A stretch of 64,000 nucleotides of DNA, taken from positions 6,386,001 through 6,450,000 of the forward strand of contig NC_019751.1 in the NCBI RefSeq assembly GCF_000317435.1. Direction: 5' to 3'. The notes beneath the pieces were generated by a model. The model was given only the letters and a program-made list of their open reading frames with translations, made no database searches and was not told where the DNA came from. This document shows, one piece after another, positions 37,890-47,646 of the stretch (positions are counted from its first letter, which is position 1; every line of letters begins with the position of its first letter). The translations under genes and the position numbers were made by a program. Source of the stretch: Calothrix sp. PCC 6303 (GTDB lineage: Bacteria; Cyanobacteriota; Cyanobacteriia; Cyanobacteriales; Nostocaceae).

Positions 37890-38233
37890 CTGAAAATGCA
37901 GATGGGCAGGGGGTTTCCAGCATCAAGGAATAATTGGTCAGGTTCCAACCAGGTAGTATATAGTTTAATGTTCACTAACACTTGTTCTGCTTAGAGCCTG
38001 TTTATAAAATAATTATTAAAGCGTAGGGTGCGTAGGGTTCCTTGCGGCATCCAAGAAAAGCTTCAAGCGTAATGCACCAAATAATCGGTGCGTTACGGCT
38101 CAAAAAATTCGATGGACAACCCGAAGTAGTTATTAAGCCGTAACACACCCTACTTAATATTTTATTAATAAACACCCTCTTAAATAAACTTTCAACAAAA
38201 TAAAACAGCACCCACGATTTAGCACTCAGCGCA
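37890..38233. repeat. Intergenic MITE-like inverted repeat before ftsI
   Basis: GTAGGGTGCGT (38023-38033) faces AACACACCCTAC (38042 plus 100, i.e. 38142-38153) as imperfect ends. Inside is a nested pair GTAATGCACC (38069-38078) and GGTGCGTTAC (38087-38096). This GTAGGGTGCGTTACGG-type element is a familiar dispersed repeat of filamentous cyanobacteria. It separates the ftsL-like gene from ftsI; no gene is seen. Confidence 0.7.
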
Positions 38234-40129
38234 ATGCAAAAATTCTTACGCAAGTTTAGTCTGACAAACTTATTGAAACCAAAACGACGTTCCCGTGGTA
38301 ATTCTTGGGGGAAGATGCGACAATCTAATGATGGAGCTACTTCAAAGAGTTCGCTAAATTCTTCTGCCAAAATAGCGACGCGGGAATCTAAAGACGTGGC
38401 GCTAAAATCTTCAAATACTGCTTTAAAGGAATCACCAAAGCTGAAGTCGCGTCTGTTGACTGTTTGGGTTTTGTTAATTTTTGCTGGAATCGGTTTGGGT
38501 GTTAATCTTTATAGATTACAAATCCTGGATGGACAAAAGTTAACACAAAGAGCGCGTAATCAGCAGATGGTGAATTTACGTCCTCAGACTCCTCGCCGTT
38601 TGGTTGTTGATCGTAATCGGGAGGTGTTGGCTGTTGATCGTCCGGCTTATACTTTGTCTGTGCATCCAAAACAGTTTGATAAGTCTAACTCAGAGATGGC
38701 TCAGTTGTTGGGGACAATTTTGGATCAAGATGCTGGGGAATTGGAAGAGAAATTCAATGCCAAGAAAAGTGGAATTGTCCTGAGCAAAAATTTAGCGGAA
38801 GAAACTGCGGATAGAATTCTCGGATTGGGTTTGAATGGTATAGAAGCAACAAAAAAATATTCTCGGTTTTATCCACAACAAGATTTAGCCTCGGAAGTGG
38901 TAGGTTATGTAAATGTTGACCGTCGAGGTCAAGCAGGGGTGGAATATAGCCAGGAGAAGCTATTGGAACGGGTCATGCAAGGGATGCGAATGAGTCGCAC
39001 TGGCAAAGGGGCAATGATGTCTAACCATGCTCCAGATGGATTTATTAATCATGATGATTTTCAATTATTATTAACTATTGATAATCGCTTGCAAAGAGCG
39101 GCAAGATATGAGTTAAAACGGCAAATCCGTCGTTATGGTGCCAAACGTGGTGCAGTAATTGTGATGGATGCCTATGATGGCTCTTTGCTAGCTGTGGTTT
39201 CCCAACCGACTTACAACTCTAATAGTTATTCAAAATCTGATATTTCACTGTTTAAAAATTGGACTGTGGCTGATTTATACGAACCAGGTTCAACATTCAA
39301 ACCGTTGAATGTAGCGATCGCATTGGAAACAGGAGCCATTAAACCCGATGATGTCTTTAATGATTCAGGTGTGATCAAGATTAGCGATCGCACAATCAAT
39401 AACTCGGAAAATAAGCGTTACGGAAGGATTAATATTGCCCAAATCTTACAATATTCTAGCAATATTGGCATGGTGCAAATTAGTCAAAGGATGCGACCCA
39501 ATGTTTATTATGGTTGGTTAGAACGTTTGGGATTGGGACAAAAATTAGAAACCGATTTACCTTTTGCTGTTGCTAGTCAACTTAAATCCCAAGACGAATT
39601 TATCTCCACACCAGTGGAACCTGCAACAACTTCCTTTGGACAGGGTTTTTCCCTTACACCTCTGCAACTAGTACAGATGATGGGATCCTTAGCAAATGGA
39701 GGCAAACTAGTGACACCTCATGTAGTCAAAGGTTTGGTAGATAGCAATGGACAAATGCACTACTCTCCCAATCGTTCCCAAGCTAGACAGATTTTTTCCC
39801 CCTTAACTACCCAAAGGGTTGTGGAGATGATGGAAACTGTAGTTGCAGCAGATGGTACTGGGAAAGCCGCACAAATTCCCGGATATCGCATTGCGGGGAA
39901 AACAGGTACCGCTCAAAAAGCCAGCGGTGGAGTCTATATCAAAGGCGCTCGTATCACCAGCTTTGTCGGTATACTTCCTGTGGAATCCCCCCGCTACGTG
40001 GTTTTAGCTATCGTCGATGAACCCAAAGGTGAAAACTCCTATGGTGGGACAGTTGCTGCACCAATCGCTAAATCGGTGATGGAAGCATTAATTACAACTG
40101 AACAAATTCCTCCTAGTGGGCAGAGGTGA
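38234..40129 (+). CDS. ftsI: Penicillin-binding protein FtsI (septal transpeptidase)
   Basis: A class B PBP of 631 residues that cross-links septal peptidoglycan. One membrane helix lies at about 74-93. The non-catalytic pedestal has RRLVVDRNREVLAVDRPAYT. The transpeptidase domain has the nucleophile S353 in GSTFKP, S408-S409-N410, and K556-T-G in AGKTGTAQKA, all intact. A basic disordered N-terminus of about 70 residues is longer than usual, as in other filamentous cyanobacteria. A minisatellite starts immediately after the stop codon. Confidence 0.94.
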   Translation: MQKFLRKFSLTNLLKPKRRSRGNSWGKMRQSNDGATSKSSLNSSAKIATRESKDVALKSSNTALKESPKLKSRLLTVWVLLIFAGIGLGVNLYRLQILDGQKLTQRARNQQMVNLRPQTPRRLVVDRNREVLAVDRPAYTLSVHPKQFDKSNSEMAQLLGTILDQDAGELEEKFNAKKSGIVLSKNLAEETADRILGLGLNGIEATKKYSRFYPQQDLASEVVGYVNVDRRGQAGVEYSQEKLLERVMQGMRMSRTGKGAMMSNHAPDGFINHDDFQLLLTIDNRLQRAARYELKRQIRRYGAKRGAVIVMDAYDGSLLAVVSQPTYNSNSYSKSDISLFKNWTVADLYEPGSTFKPLNVAIALETGAIKPDDVFNDSGVIKISDRTINNSENKRYGRINIAQILQYSSNIGMVQISQRMRPNVYYGWLERLGLGQKLETDLPFAVASQLKSQDEFISTPVEPATTSFGQGFSLTPLQLVQMMGSLANGGKLVTPHVVKGLVDSNGQMHYSPNRSQARQIFSPLTTQRVVEMMETVVAADGTGKAAQIPGYRIAGKTGTAQKASGGVYIKGARITSFVGILPVESPRYVVLAIVDEPKGENSYGGTVAAPIAKSVMEALITTEQIPPSGQR

Positions 40130-40492
<363 letters not shown>

Positions 40493-40575
40493 TAGTAGCC
40501 AACAGCTAACAGCCAGCTATTCTATAATCTGGTTAAAGCCAGTGTGTTATATAACCAGCGGAGAGAATTATTCTG

Positions 40576-41244
40576 ATGTTGCATGTTTTACGAGCTTGTT
40601 TGGTAGCAGGAAGTATTTGCATAATTCACGCGATCGCATTTTCTCCTTTGACATCTGCCAAACTATTTAACAGTCCCATAGATCAATTACCAGTATCTGA
40701 GCGTGTCAGCCTCAAAAATGGTAATTCACTCGTCACAGGTGGACAGGGGAAATACACTGCCAGAGTTTTAGTGACAGCCTCACCAAATACAGCTTGGGAT
40801 GTTCTCACTGATTATGTAAATTTATCTAAGTTTGTGCCCAACATGATTTCTAGTCAGATAATATCTACAAACGGAAATAAAAAAATAGTTGAACAAATAG
40901 ATAAACGCCAAGTATTTGTCACCACAATTAAATCTCGTGTACGTTTAGCAATTACTGAGACGGCAAAAAGCCGTATTGATTTTCAGACAATTGGCGGAGA
41001 CTCACAAGGTATAGAAAGTATGGTGGGATATTGGAAAATTGAACCAGTTGCACCCTATTCTGGAGCCAAAAGTAATCAGGTTTTAATTACTCAAGTTGTG
41101 GAAGTAAAACCAAAATCTGGAACCCCCAAAGGCATATTCTATGATGTCTTTAAAAACTCTTTAGATAAAACAATGAAAGCCACTAAAAAAGAAGTGAGTA
41201 GACGCAATCAGTCGGTAAGTTTACCAGGTGAAAAACAAGGTTAG
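40576..41244 (+). CDS. SRPBCC / polyketide cyclase-like protein with signal peptide
   Basis: A 222-residue protein. An N-terminal signal peptide (about 1-28, LVAGSICIIHAIAFSPLTSA) suggests export to periplasm or lumen. The rest is a START-like fold with the cyclase signature ARVLVTASPNTAWDVLTDYVNLSKFVPNM at about 55-83. Such folds bind hydrophobic ligands. The ligand here is not known; in cyanobacteria similar proteins are usually named cyclase/dehydrase. It stands alone. Confidence 0.82.
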   Translation: MLHVLRACLVAGSICIIHAIAFSPLTSAKLFNSPIDQLPVSERVSLKNGNSLVTGGQGKYTARVLVTASPNTAWDVLTDYVNLSKFVPNMISSQIISTNGNKKIVEQIDKRQVFVTTIKSRVRLAITETAKSRIDFQTIGGDSQGIESMVGYWKIEPVAPYSGAKSNQVLITQVVEVKPKSGTPKGIFYDVFKNSLDKTMKATKKEVSRRNQSVSLPGEKQG

Positions 41245-41737
41245 TCTGACTTTAAACTGTTTTTAAAGCAAACAGGGTATGTGTTGGACGGGGTTGAAAT
41301 CCCCTTTCAACACAATCGCTATCCTGGGGTACAGCTTTTTACCCCCCTGATTGCTACAGAAACGGAACAATTTCCGCATTTCCTCAACAATTCTCGGTAA
41401 TGCTCTGATATGATATTTTGCGAGTATTTTTATTTACTCGTACCAGAGAGTTATCATATAGCATAAAATACTACATCTTGAAATGCGGAATGTGGGTTAC
41501 AAATCAGTGAGATGGCATATTTAAACAGAAGATAATCTTTTTGATACGAGTCCTAAATTCAGGGTATTTTTTATAAAAAATAGGATTTGCTAGCAGCAGA
41601 GCTTACTATATTGTCAAAATCGATGGTTGGTGCGTGACACTACAAACCCTAATTTACGCAACATGATTTATCAAAGTGTCACACACCCTACGGGTAATAA
41701 GATATCACATAACCTAGGGATATAAATTTACCAGAAA
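41245..41737. other. 493-base intergenic region with three hairpin structures
   Basis: (1) 41273-41326: CAGGGTA and TATCCTG enclose GTGTTG/CAACAC and GGGG/CCCC, a compound hairpin. (2) 41404-41465: ATATGATA/TATCATAT encloses CGAGTA/TACTCG. (3) 41629-41687: GGTGCGTGACACT faces AGTGTCACACACC, 12 of 13 pairs, a MITE-like end pair of a common cyanobacterial repeat type. I see no gene. The first could be a terminator of the SRPBCC gene or a small structured RNA. Confidence 0.6.
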
Positions 41738-42649
41738 ATGGATTTACCAATTATTTATCATCCTGATTATGTGACAGAACTGCCAGAAGGTCATCGTTTC
41801 CCGATGGCAAAATTTAGCTTACTCTATGATTTGTTATTAGCAGATGGTGTTGCCAAGTCTGAGCAATTTTATCAACCGACGATTCCGCAACAAGATTTAA
41901 TTGAGTTGATTCACACACCAGAATATGTGAATGCTTATTGTCAAGGAACCCTAGATGAGAAAGCACAGCGGAGAATTGGTTTACCTTGGAGTCGGGGACT
42001 TGTGAACCGGACTTGCACTGCGGTTGGTGGGACAATTTTGACTGCTCAAAAGGCTTTAGAATGTGGTTTAGCTTGTAATACTGCTGGTGGTACACATCAT
42101 GCATTCCCAGATTATGGATCGGGTTTTTGTATTTTCAACGATTTAGCGATCGCATGTCGAGTTTTACAAAGACAGCATCTAGCAAAAAGGATTTTGATTG
42201 TAGATTTGGATGTCCATCAAGGTGATGGTACAGCCTTTATTTTCCAAGATGATGACAGTGTTTTCACCTTTTCGATGCACTGTGAAGTTAATTTTCCCGG
42301 AACTAAGCAAAAAAGCGATTTAGATGTACCTTTACCTGTGGGGATGGAAGATGATGCTTATTTGCAAACTTTAGCTAGTTATCTCCCAGATTTACTATCT
42401 CAAGTTAAGCCGGATATTGTGCTTTATGATGCTGGTGTAGATCCCCATATTGGCGATAAACTCGGTAAACTGGCTTTAACTGATAGTGGTATATTTCGCC
42501 GGGAAATGCAAGTTTTGAGTACCTGTGTGAGTCAAGGTTATCCTGTTGCTTGTGTGATTGGTGGGGGGTATGCGGATGACATGAAATCTTTGGTGTATCG
42601 TCATTCTCTGTTGCATCGGGCTGCGAGTGAGGTTTATCAACAGCTTTAG
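41738..42649 (+). CDS. Histone deacetylase family protein
   Basis: A 303-residue zinc amidohydrolase of the arginase/deacetylase superfamily. GGTHHAFPDYGSGFCIFND (about 117-135) carries the tandem active-site His and the adjacent loop. DLDVHQGDGTA (about 153-163) supplies the zinc Asp and His, and YDAGVDPHIGDKLGKLAL (about 228-245) the second zinc Asp. In bacteria such enzymes act on acetylated polyamines, small molecules or lysines; the substrate is unknown. The gene stands alone and is followed at once by a nested inverted repeat. Confidence 0.92.
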   Translation: MDLPIIYHPDYVTELPEGHRFPMAKFSLLYDLLLADGVAKSEQFYQPTIPQQDLIELIHTPEYVNAYCQGTLDEKAQRRIGLPWSRGLVNRTCTAVGGTILTAQKALECGLACNTAGGTHHAFPDYGSGFCIFNDLAIACRVLQRQHLAKRILIVDLDVHQGDGTAFIFQDDDSVFTFSMHCEVNFPGTKQKSDLDVPLPVGMEDDAYLQTLASYLPDLLSQVKPDIVLYDAGVDPHIGDKLGKLALTDSGIFRREMQVLSTCVSQGYPVACVIGGGYADDMKSLVYRHSLLHRAASEVYQQL

Positions 42650-42650
42650 G

Positions 42651-42873
42651 AACCCCACCCCCTAACCCTCCCCGCTAGCCTACGGTGTACACACAAGTCT
42701 TTTCGGGTTGCCTCCCAAGCTTTTCGATCCCCCAACCCCCTTAAAAAGGGGGCAAATGTCTTTCAAAGTCCCCCTTAAAAAGGGGGATTTAGGCGGATCT
42801 ACGACGATTTTGATTTTGTACAGAGATGTGTGTACACCGTAGCCTCGCTAGCGGGGAGGGTTAGGGTGGGGTT
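42651..42873. mobile_element. Nested inverted-repeat element (MITE-like, about 223 bp)
   Basis: The outer arms pair AACCCCACCC...CCGCTAG (42651-42678) with CTAGCGGGGAG...GGGGTT (42848-42873). The inner arms CTACGGTGTACACACA (42680-42695) and TGTGTGTACACCGTAG (42827-42842) are a perfect 16-bp pair. In the middle CCCCCTTAAAAAGGGGG occurs twice. It has no coding capacity. It looks like one repeat inserted into another and moved by transposases elsewhere. Confidence 0.8.
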
Positions 42874-42994
42874 ATTCTGTAGATAGCTTTAATACTCATA
42901 AATAGTGTAATATTGGGTAAATTTGCTTAAAAATACGGAAAATAGCAAATTAAATCTGTATCCAGTGTGAACAGTAACCTTTACTTGCTCTGTT

Positions 42995-45130
42995 ATGCCC
43001 CAGGACTTCTCTGGAAAAAATCTTCAAGGTCGCTCCTTTAAAGGTCAAGATCTGACGGGGGCAAACTTTAGCTATGCATATATTCGAGATGCGAATTTTA
43101 CTAACGTCAATTTACGAGGTGCGAATTTTACTAACGCCATTTTGCGAGGGGCAAACTTTAGCCACGCCAAAGCTGGACTACAACGCCGTTCGGTGATTGG
43201 GTTAGTATTAGTTTCATGGCTAATGTCAGCAATGTCAGGGATATTTTCAGGATATGCTGGTTATTTTGTATCATTTGTTTCTGAAATCGGTTTCTACAAT
43301 TTCTACACAGGTCTTACCTGGCTAATTGTGCTAACAATCTTTTGGATTATCACTATCCGTCAAGGTTTATTAGCAGGTTTGGGAGCCATCGCCTTAGCCT
43401 CAACCGGAGCCATCGCCATCGCCATCGCCATCGCCTCAACCGGAAGCATCGCCATCGCCATCGCCTCAACCGGAAACATCGTCATCGCCATCACCTCAAC
43501 CGGAGCCATCGCCATCACCGGAGTCTTAGCCTCTGCCGTCGCGGTCGCCTTAGCCTTAGCCTGTGCCTCTGCCATCGCTGTTGCTGTCACTATCGCATTA
43601 GCCTCTGCCGTCGCTACTGCTGTCGCTGCCACATCAGCCTCTACGTCTGCCGCCGTCGTCGCCATCGCCTTAGCCGAAGCCTTCTCACTACTTAGTGCTT
43701 ATGTTGGGTGGCGTGCTTTAGAGGGAGATCCAAAACACGCTTGGATACGCTCCTTTGCTATCGCTTTCGCTAGCACAGGCGGCACCAATTTTCATAGTGC
43801 TGATTTAACTGATGCTGATTTCACTCAAGCCACCCTGAAAAACACTGATTTGAGCAAAGCAAATCTGACGCGCACTCGGTTTTATGAGTCAAAAAAACTT
43901 GACTTTGCCAGAGTGGACGACACAATATTGGTTGATACCAATGTTGTGACTTTACTTGTCAGCGGTAATGGTAGAGGTCAATCATACGTTGGTGCTAATC
44001 TCAGAGGTGCAAATCTGATGGGCGCAAACCTCAAAGACGCTAACCTAAAACAAGCAGATATCATTGCCGCCACTTTTCAAGGAGCCTGTTTAGAGTCAGC
44101 AAATCTAACTTTAACTCAGGCAATTGACACCGATTTCACTAGCGCTCAAATGACTGGTGCTTGTGTGGAAGCTTGGAATATTGAAAGCACAACTAAGCTT
44201 GATGATGTCGATTGTCGATATGTTTATCTTTTAGAATATCCCAAACCGAAAACTGATGACCGCGAACGCCGTCCCAGTAGTGGAGAATTTAAAGCGGGAG
44301 AATTTACCAAACTATTTGAAGAGGTTTTAAATACTGTTGATTTAATTTTCCGTGATGGTGTTGACTGGAAAGCTTTTTTAGCTGCTTTCCAAAAGGTGCA
44401 AGTGGAAAATGAAGATAGTGAATTAGCTATTCAAAGTATTGAAAATAAAGGTGATGGGGTGGTTGTTGTCAAGGTGAGTGTACCCCCAGATGCCAATAAG
44501 GAAAAGATTCATAGCGATTTTAATCAAAATTATTCCCTAGCGCTGCAAGCAGTAGAAGCAAAATACAAAGCATTATTACAAGCTAAAGATGAGCAAATAG
44601 AAGAACATCGGCAAAAATATACAGATATGAAAGAGATTACCAGCTTGTTGGCGAGTAAATCTATAAATGTTCAAGTTGAAAGCAAATTGGAGAATAAAAA
44701 TATGACTAATAGTAATGATTCCAGCCGTAAAGTTGAAATTGGTAGCGTCGGCAGAGATTTTAATGCCAGTGGGCAAGCTTTGAATTTAGGTGAGATTGAT
44801 ATTAGTGGCACCGTGACTAATGCTATTAATGAGTTACCACCTGCAACCCAAGCTGATAAACCGGGAATTAAAGAGTTATTAAAACAGCTACAAACAGCAA
44901 TTGAGGAGGATGATAACTTAACCGCGAAAAATAAAGAGAAGGCACTCAAGCAAGTTAAAGCTTTAGCGGAAGCCTCACAAAATCCTCAACAGGAAGAAAA
45001 GCAAGATTTAGCAGGTGATGCGATTACGATGCTCAAAGGTTTAGTCACTGGTTTACCTGGTGCAGCAAAGTTGGTTGAGGATGTTAATAATCTTTTACCG
45101 TTGATTTCGGGTTGTTTGGGTTTAGGGTAA
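42995..45130 (+). CDS. Pentapeptide-repeat membrane protein with low-complexity core
   Basis: A 711-residue mosaic. Pentapeptides lie at about 8-55, then membrane helices (about 62-130). A long Ala/Ile/Ser/Thr region at about 130-235 is encoded by repeats of GCCATCGCC and ATCGCCTCAACCGGA. More pentapeptides follow at about 260-400. The C-terminal 300 residues hold a domain around LFEEVLNTVDLIFRDGVDWK, a coiled coil (YKALLQAKDEQIEEHRQKY), then IGSVGRDFNASGQALNLGEI and a helical end. The last part resembles tails of cyanobacterial conflict-system and signalling proteins. Function unknown. Confidence 0.8.
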   Translation: MPQDFSGKNLQGRSFKGQDLTGANFSYAYIRDANFTNVNLRGANFTNAILRGANFSHAKAGLQRRSVIGLVLVSWLMSAMSGIFSGYAGYFVSFVSEIGFYNFYTGLTWLIVLTIFWIITIRQGLLAGLGAIALASTGAIAIAIAIASTGSIAIAIASTGNIVIAITSTGAIAITGVLASAVAVALALACASAIAVAVTIALASAVATAVAATSASTSAAVVAIALAEAFSLLSAYVGWRALEGDPKHAWIRSFAIAFASTGGTNFHSADLTDADFTQATLKNTDLSKANLTRTRFYESKKLDFARVDDTILVDTNVVTLLVSGNGRGQSYVGANLRGANLMGANLKDANLKQADIIAATFQGACLESANLTLTQAIDTDFTSAQMTGACVEAWNIESTTKLDDVDCRYVYLLEYPKPKTDDRERRPSSGEFKAGEFTKLFEEVLNTVDLIFRDGVDWKAFLAAFQKVQVENEDSELAIQSIENKGDGVVVVKVSVPPDANKEKIHSDFNQNYSLALQAVEAKYKALLQAKDEQIEEHRQKYTDMKEITSLLASKSINVQVESKLENKNMTNSNDSSRKVEIGSVGRDFNASGQALNLGEIDISGTVTNAINELPPATQADKPGIKELLKQLQTAIEEDDNLTAKNKEKALKQVKALAEASQNPQQEEKQDLAGDAITMLKGLVTGLPGAAKLVEDVNNLLPLISGCLGLG

Positions 45131-45154
45131 TGTTTTATTAGAATATATACAAAG

Positions 45155-45178
45155 AGAGACGCGATATATCGCGTCTCT
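45155..45178. repeat. Perfect 24-bp palindrome
   Basis: AGAGACGCGATA followed directly by its complement TATCGCGTCTCT, 25 bases after the pentapeptide gene. This motif is a frequent dispersed repeat in filamentous cyanobacteria and could serve as a transcript end. Confidence 0.85.
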
Positions 45179-45328
45179 ACAAGGTTTTGGGCTTTATTTG
45201 TATGCTTTATAATACTTGAAATCTCCTGTATTAATTTTTGTCTCCGTCTGGTATATTCCCCTTTGTCTAGGAGGCACTGTAATCTAACTATATCTAACCT
45301 AATATCTAAAACCTTATTAATTAATCCT

Positions 45329-46423
45329 ATGGCAAATGTTCGTTTAGAAAAGATCCAACGTCGATTTAACAACGTCACAGCGGTAGAAGATATCAGCTTT
45401 GAAATCCCTGATGGGGAATTTTGGGTGTTGGTGGGACCATCAGGATGTGGAAAATCGACTATTTTGCGGACGATTGCCGGATTAGACAATGCTACATCAG
45501 GCAACTTGTACATAGGCGATCGCTTAATGAATGAAATCCCTGCAAGACAAAGGGATGTGGCAATGGTGTTCCAAAATTATGCCCTATATCCCCACATGTC
45601 GGTTGCCGAAAATATTGCTTTTGGCTTGAAAATGCGGAAAACTGATGCTGCTACCATCAAACAACGGGTGATGGAGGTTGCTCGCTCATTATCATTAGAC
45701 CATTTACTTGATCGCAAGCCAAAACAACTATCGGGAGGACAGCAGCAAAGGGTAGCATTAGGAAGAGCGATCGCACGACAAGCACAAGTGTTTCTTTTGG
45801 ATGAACCGTTATCTAATCTTGATGCTCAACTTCGTGATGACACAAGGGCAGAGTTGAAGCAATTACATCATAACTTGCGTAATACTACGGTGTACGTCAC
45901 CCATGATCAAGTAGAAGCGATGACCCTAGCTGACCAAATAGTGGTTTTAGATCGGGGAAGAATCCAGCAAATTGGAGATCCACAAACTATCTACAATCAA
46001 CCGATTAATCGGATGGTGGCGACATTTATTGGTAATCCTCCGATGAATATATTACCAGTTAAAATAGTTGGTGATAATTTTGACATTTTGGGGCAGACTT
46101 TACCCATACCCAACCCGATTAAAAGCCAGCTAAATCTAGCAACCGGGAAACAACTAGATTTAGGAATTCGTCCCGAACACACCAAAATTAGTAGCGATTC
46201 CCCTTCACTCACTGTTGAAGTCAAAGTAGTTGAACCCCTAGGAAGGGAAACCCTAATTCGTGCAGGTATACCCAATTTCAGCACAATCATCAACATCCAA
46301 GCAAACGCGGATATCCGTCCCCAACCTGGTGAACTATTGCCATTACAGTTAGATTTAGCTCATATCTGCATCTTTGATACTGCCACAGGTGAGAAATTGT
46401 ACCCTCTAGCATCACAAAAGTAG
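45329..46423 (+). CDS. Sugar / glycerol-3-phosphate ABC transporter ATP-binding protein (UgpC/MalK type)
   Basis: A 364-residue ATPase from the ATG at 45329 (MANVRLEKIQRRF); the frame goes back to 45263. Walker A is GPSGCGKST (about 36-44), the Q-loop is in MVFQNYALYPHMSV, the signature is LSGGQQQRVALGRA, and Walker B is VFLLDEPLSNLDAQ. The C-terminal TOBE/OB region (about 240-364, with LGIRPEHTKI) marks the MalK/UgpC subfamily, which energises import of oligosaccharides or osmolytes. No permease or binding-protein gene is adjacent; in cyanobacteria this ATPase often serves several importers. Confidence 0.92.
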   Translation: MANVRLEKIQRRFNNVTAVEDISFEIPDGEFWVLVGPSGCGKSTILRTIAGLDNATSGNLYIGDRLMNEIPARQRDVAMVFQNYALYPHMSVAENIAFGLKMRKTDAATIKQRVMEVARSLSLDHLLDRKPKQLSGGQQQRVALGRAIARQAQVFLLDEPLSNLDAQLRDDTRAELKQLHHNLRNTTVYVTHDQVEAMTLADQIVVLDRGRIQQIGDPQTIYNQPINRMVATFIGNPPMNILPVKIVGDNFDILGQTLPIPNPIKSQLNLATGKQLDLGIRPEHTKISSDSPSLTVEVKVVEPLGRETLIRAGIPNFSTIINIQANADIRPQPGELLPLQLDLAHICIFDTATGEKLYPLASQK

Positions 46424-46558
46424 ATTACACCATAAAAACCTTATCGATTGAACCAAGCCTGTAGGTCATTCATACTGGTAAAATCTGAGTAGCCGACATT
46501 AACTTCGTACACCAGAACAAACCTGTTCAATTATCCCATTCTTTAGCAACAGCCAATT

Positions 46559-47533
46559 TTGAACTTCCCGATTTACATTTTCATCTTTGCAGCAACCTTA
46601 GATTTTTTAATTGGCGATCCTGTATCATGGTTGCATCCTGTACAGGTGATGGGATGGTTTATTTCTAAGTTGAGTCAGTTAGCTCTCAAATTCTGCCACA
46701 ATCGTTTTAGTCAAAGATTTGCTGGAGTTGTAATTGGTGTCACCCTCATCTTGGGTAGTGGTGTTGTTGCTGGTTTAATTATTCACTTTGTTACAGCTAT
46801 TCATCCGTTAGTAGGGATGATATTTCAAATCATTATGCTATCTAGCTGTTTCGCTTTAGGAAGTTTGACAAATGCGGCAAAATCTGTATTAAATTCTTTG
46901 GCAACAGGTGATATTGAACAAACCCGCTCTATTTTAAGTGGATATGTGGGTCGAGATACAGCAAACCTAACTGAAGCAGAAATATTACGTGCTGTTTTAG
47001 AAACAGTTGCCGAAAATGCTACCGATGGGGTGATGGCTCCTTTATTTTATGCCATCGTCGGTGGATTTATTCCTTTTATTGGTGCTCTTCCCTTCGCATT
47101 TGCTTACAAAGCTAGTAGTACCCTAGATTCAATGATTGGCTACAAAACCGAACCATACATCCATATTGGTTGGTTTAGCGCTCGATTTGAAGATTATTTT
47201 ACTTGGATTCCCTGCCGCTTTGCAATTATTACCCTAGCTTTGATTTCTGCTAAACCTGGGGAAGTTTGGCGAATTTGTCGGCGTGATGCACCCCAAGATC
47301 CTAGCCCAAATTCTGGTTGGAGTGAATCTGCCTATGCAGCGGTATTAGGTGTGCAAATGGGGGGTGTCAACTCATATCAGGGAATTACCAAATATAAGCC
47401 ATTATTAGGAGATAGTATCTATCCCATCAAAGCACAAACCATTTACAAAGCATTACAACTTACCCGTAATAGCTTTTTGTTGTGGTTAGGGGTTTCTATT
47501 GTGATAGCGATCGCACTATCTCATGCAAGCTAA
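46559..47533 (+). CDS. cobD: Adenosylcobinamide-phosphate synthase CobD/CbiB
   Basis: A 324-residue membrane enzyme that attaches aminopropanol to adenosylcobyric acid in cobalamin synthesis. It opens with a membrane segment and DFLIGDPVSWLHPVQVMGWF (about 14-33). AENATDGVMAPLFYAIVGG (about 159-177) and the closing GWSESAYAAVLGVQMGG are diagnostic. About four to five membrane helices are visible. The start used is TTG at 46559. Other B12 genes (cobG, cobH, cobI) lie 1-5 kb away on the opposite strand. Confidence 0.93.
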   Translation: MNFPIYIFIFAATLDFLIGDPVSWLHPVQVMGWFISKLSQLALKFCHNRFSQRFAGVVIGVTLILGSGVVAGLIIHFVTAIHPLVGMIFQIIMLSSCFALGSLTNAAKSVLNSLATGDIEQTRSILSGYVGRDTANLTEAEILRAVLETVAENATDGVMAPLFYAIVGGFIPFIGALPFAFAYKASSTLDSMIGYKTEPYIHIGWFSARFEDYFTWIPCRFAIITLALISAKPGEVWRICRRDAPQDPSPNSGWSESAYAAVLGVQMGGVNSYQGITKYKPLLGDSIYPIKAQTIYKALQLTRNSFLLWLGVSIVIAIALSHAS

Positions 47534-47646
47534 CCTATTCAACAAAAGATGATAAATAAAATAGTAGGAAATAAAAATAACCTCTAATTTATAACCCGGA
47601 ACTAGATAAATATATAGTATAACTATTAACTTAGGCTTATCAGTAT

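Noticed and set aside
41280-41312. Possible CRISPR repeat unit (GTTGAAATCCC-like)
   Set aside because: Only one copy exists, without spacers. It is part of a compound hairpin. No cas genes are in the window.
43342-43695. Arg/His-rich and Met/Ala-rich frames over the pentapeptide gene
   Set aside because: They are out-of-frame readings of the GCCATCGCC repeat inside a clear coding gene.
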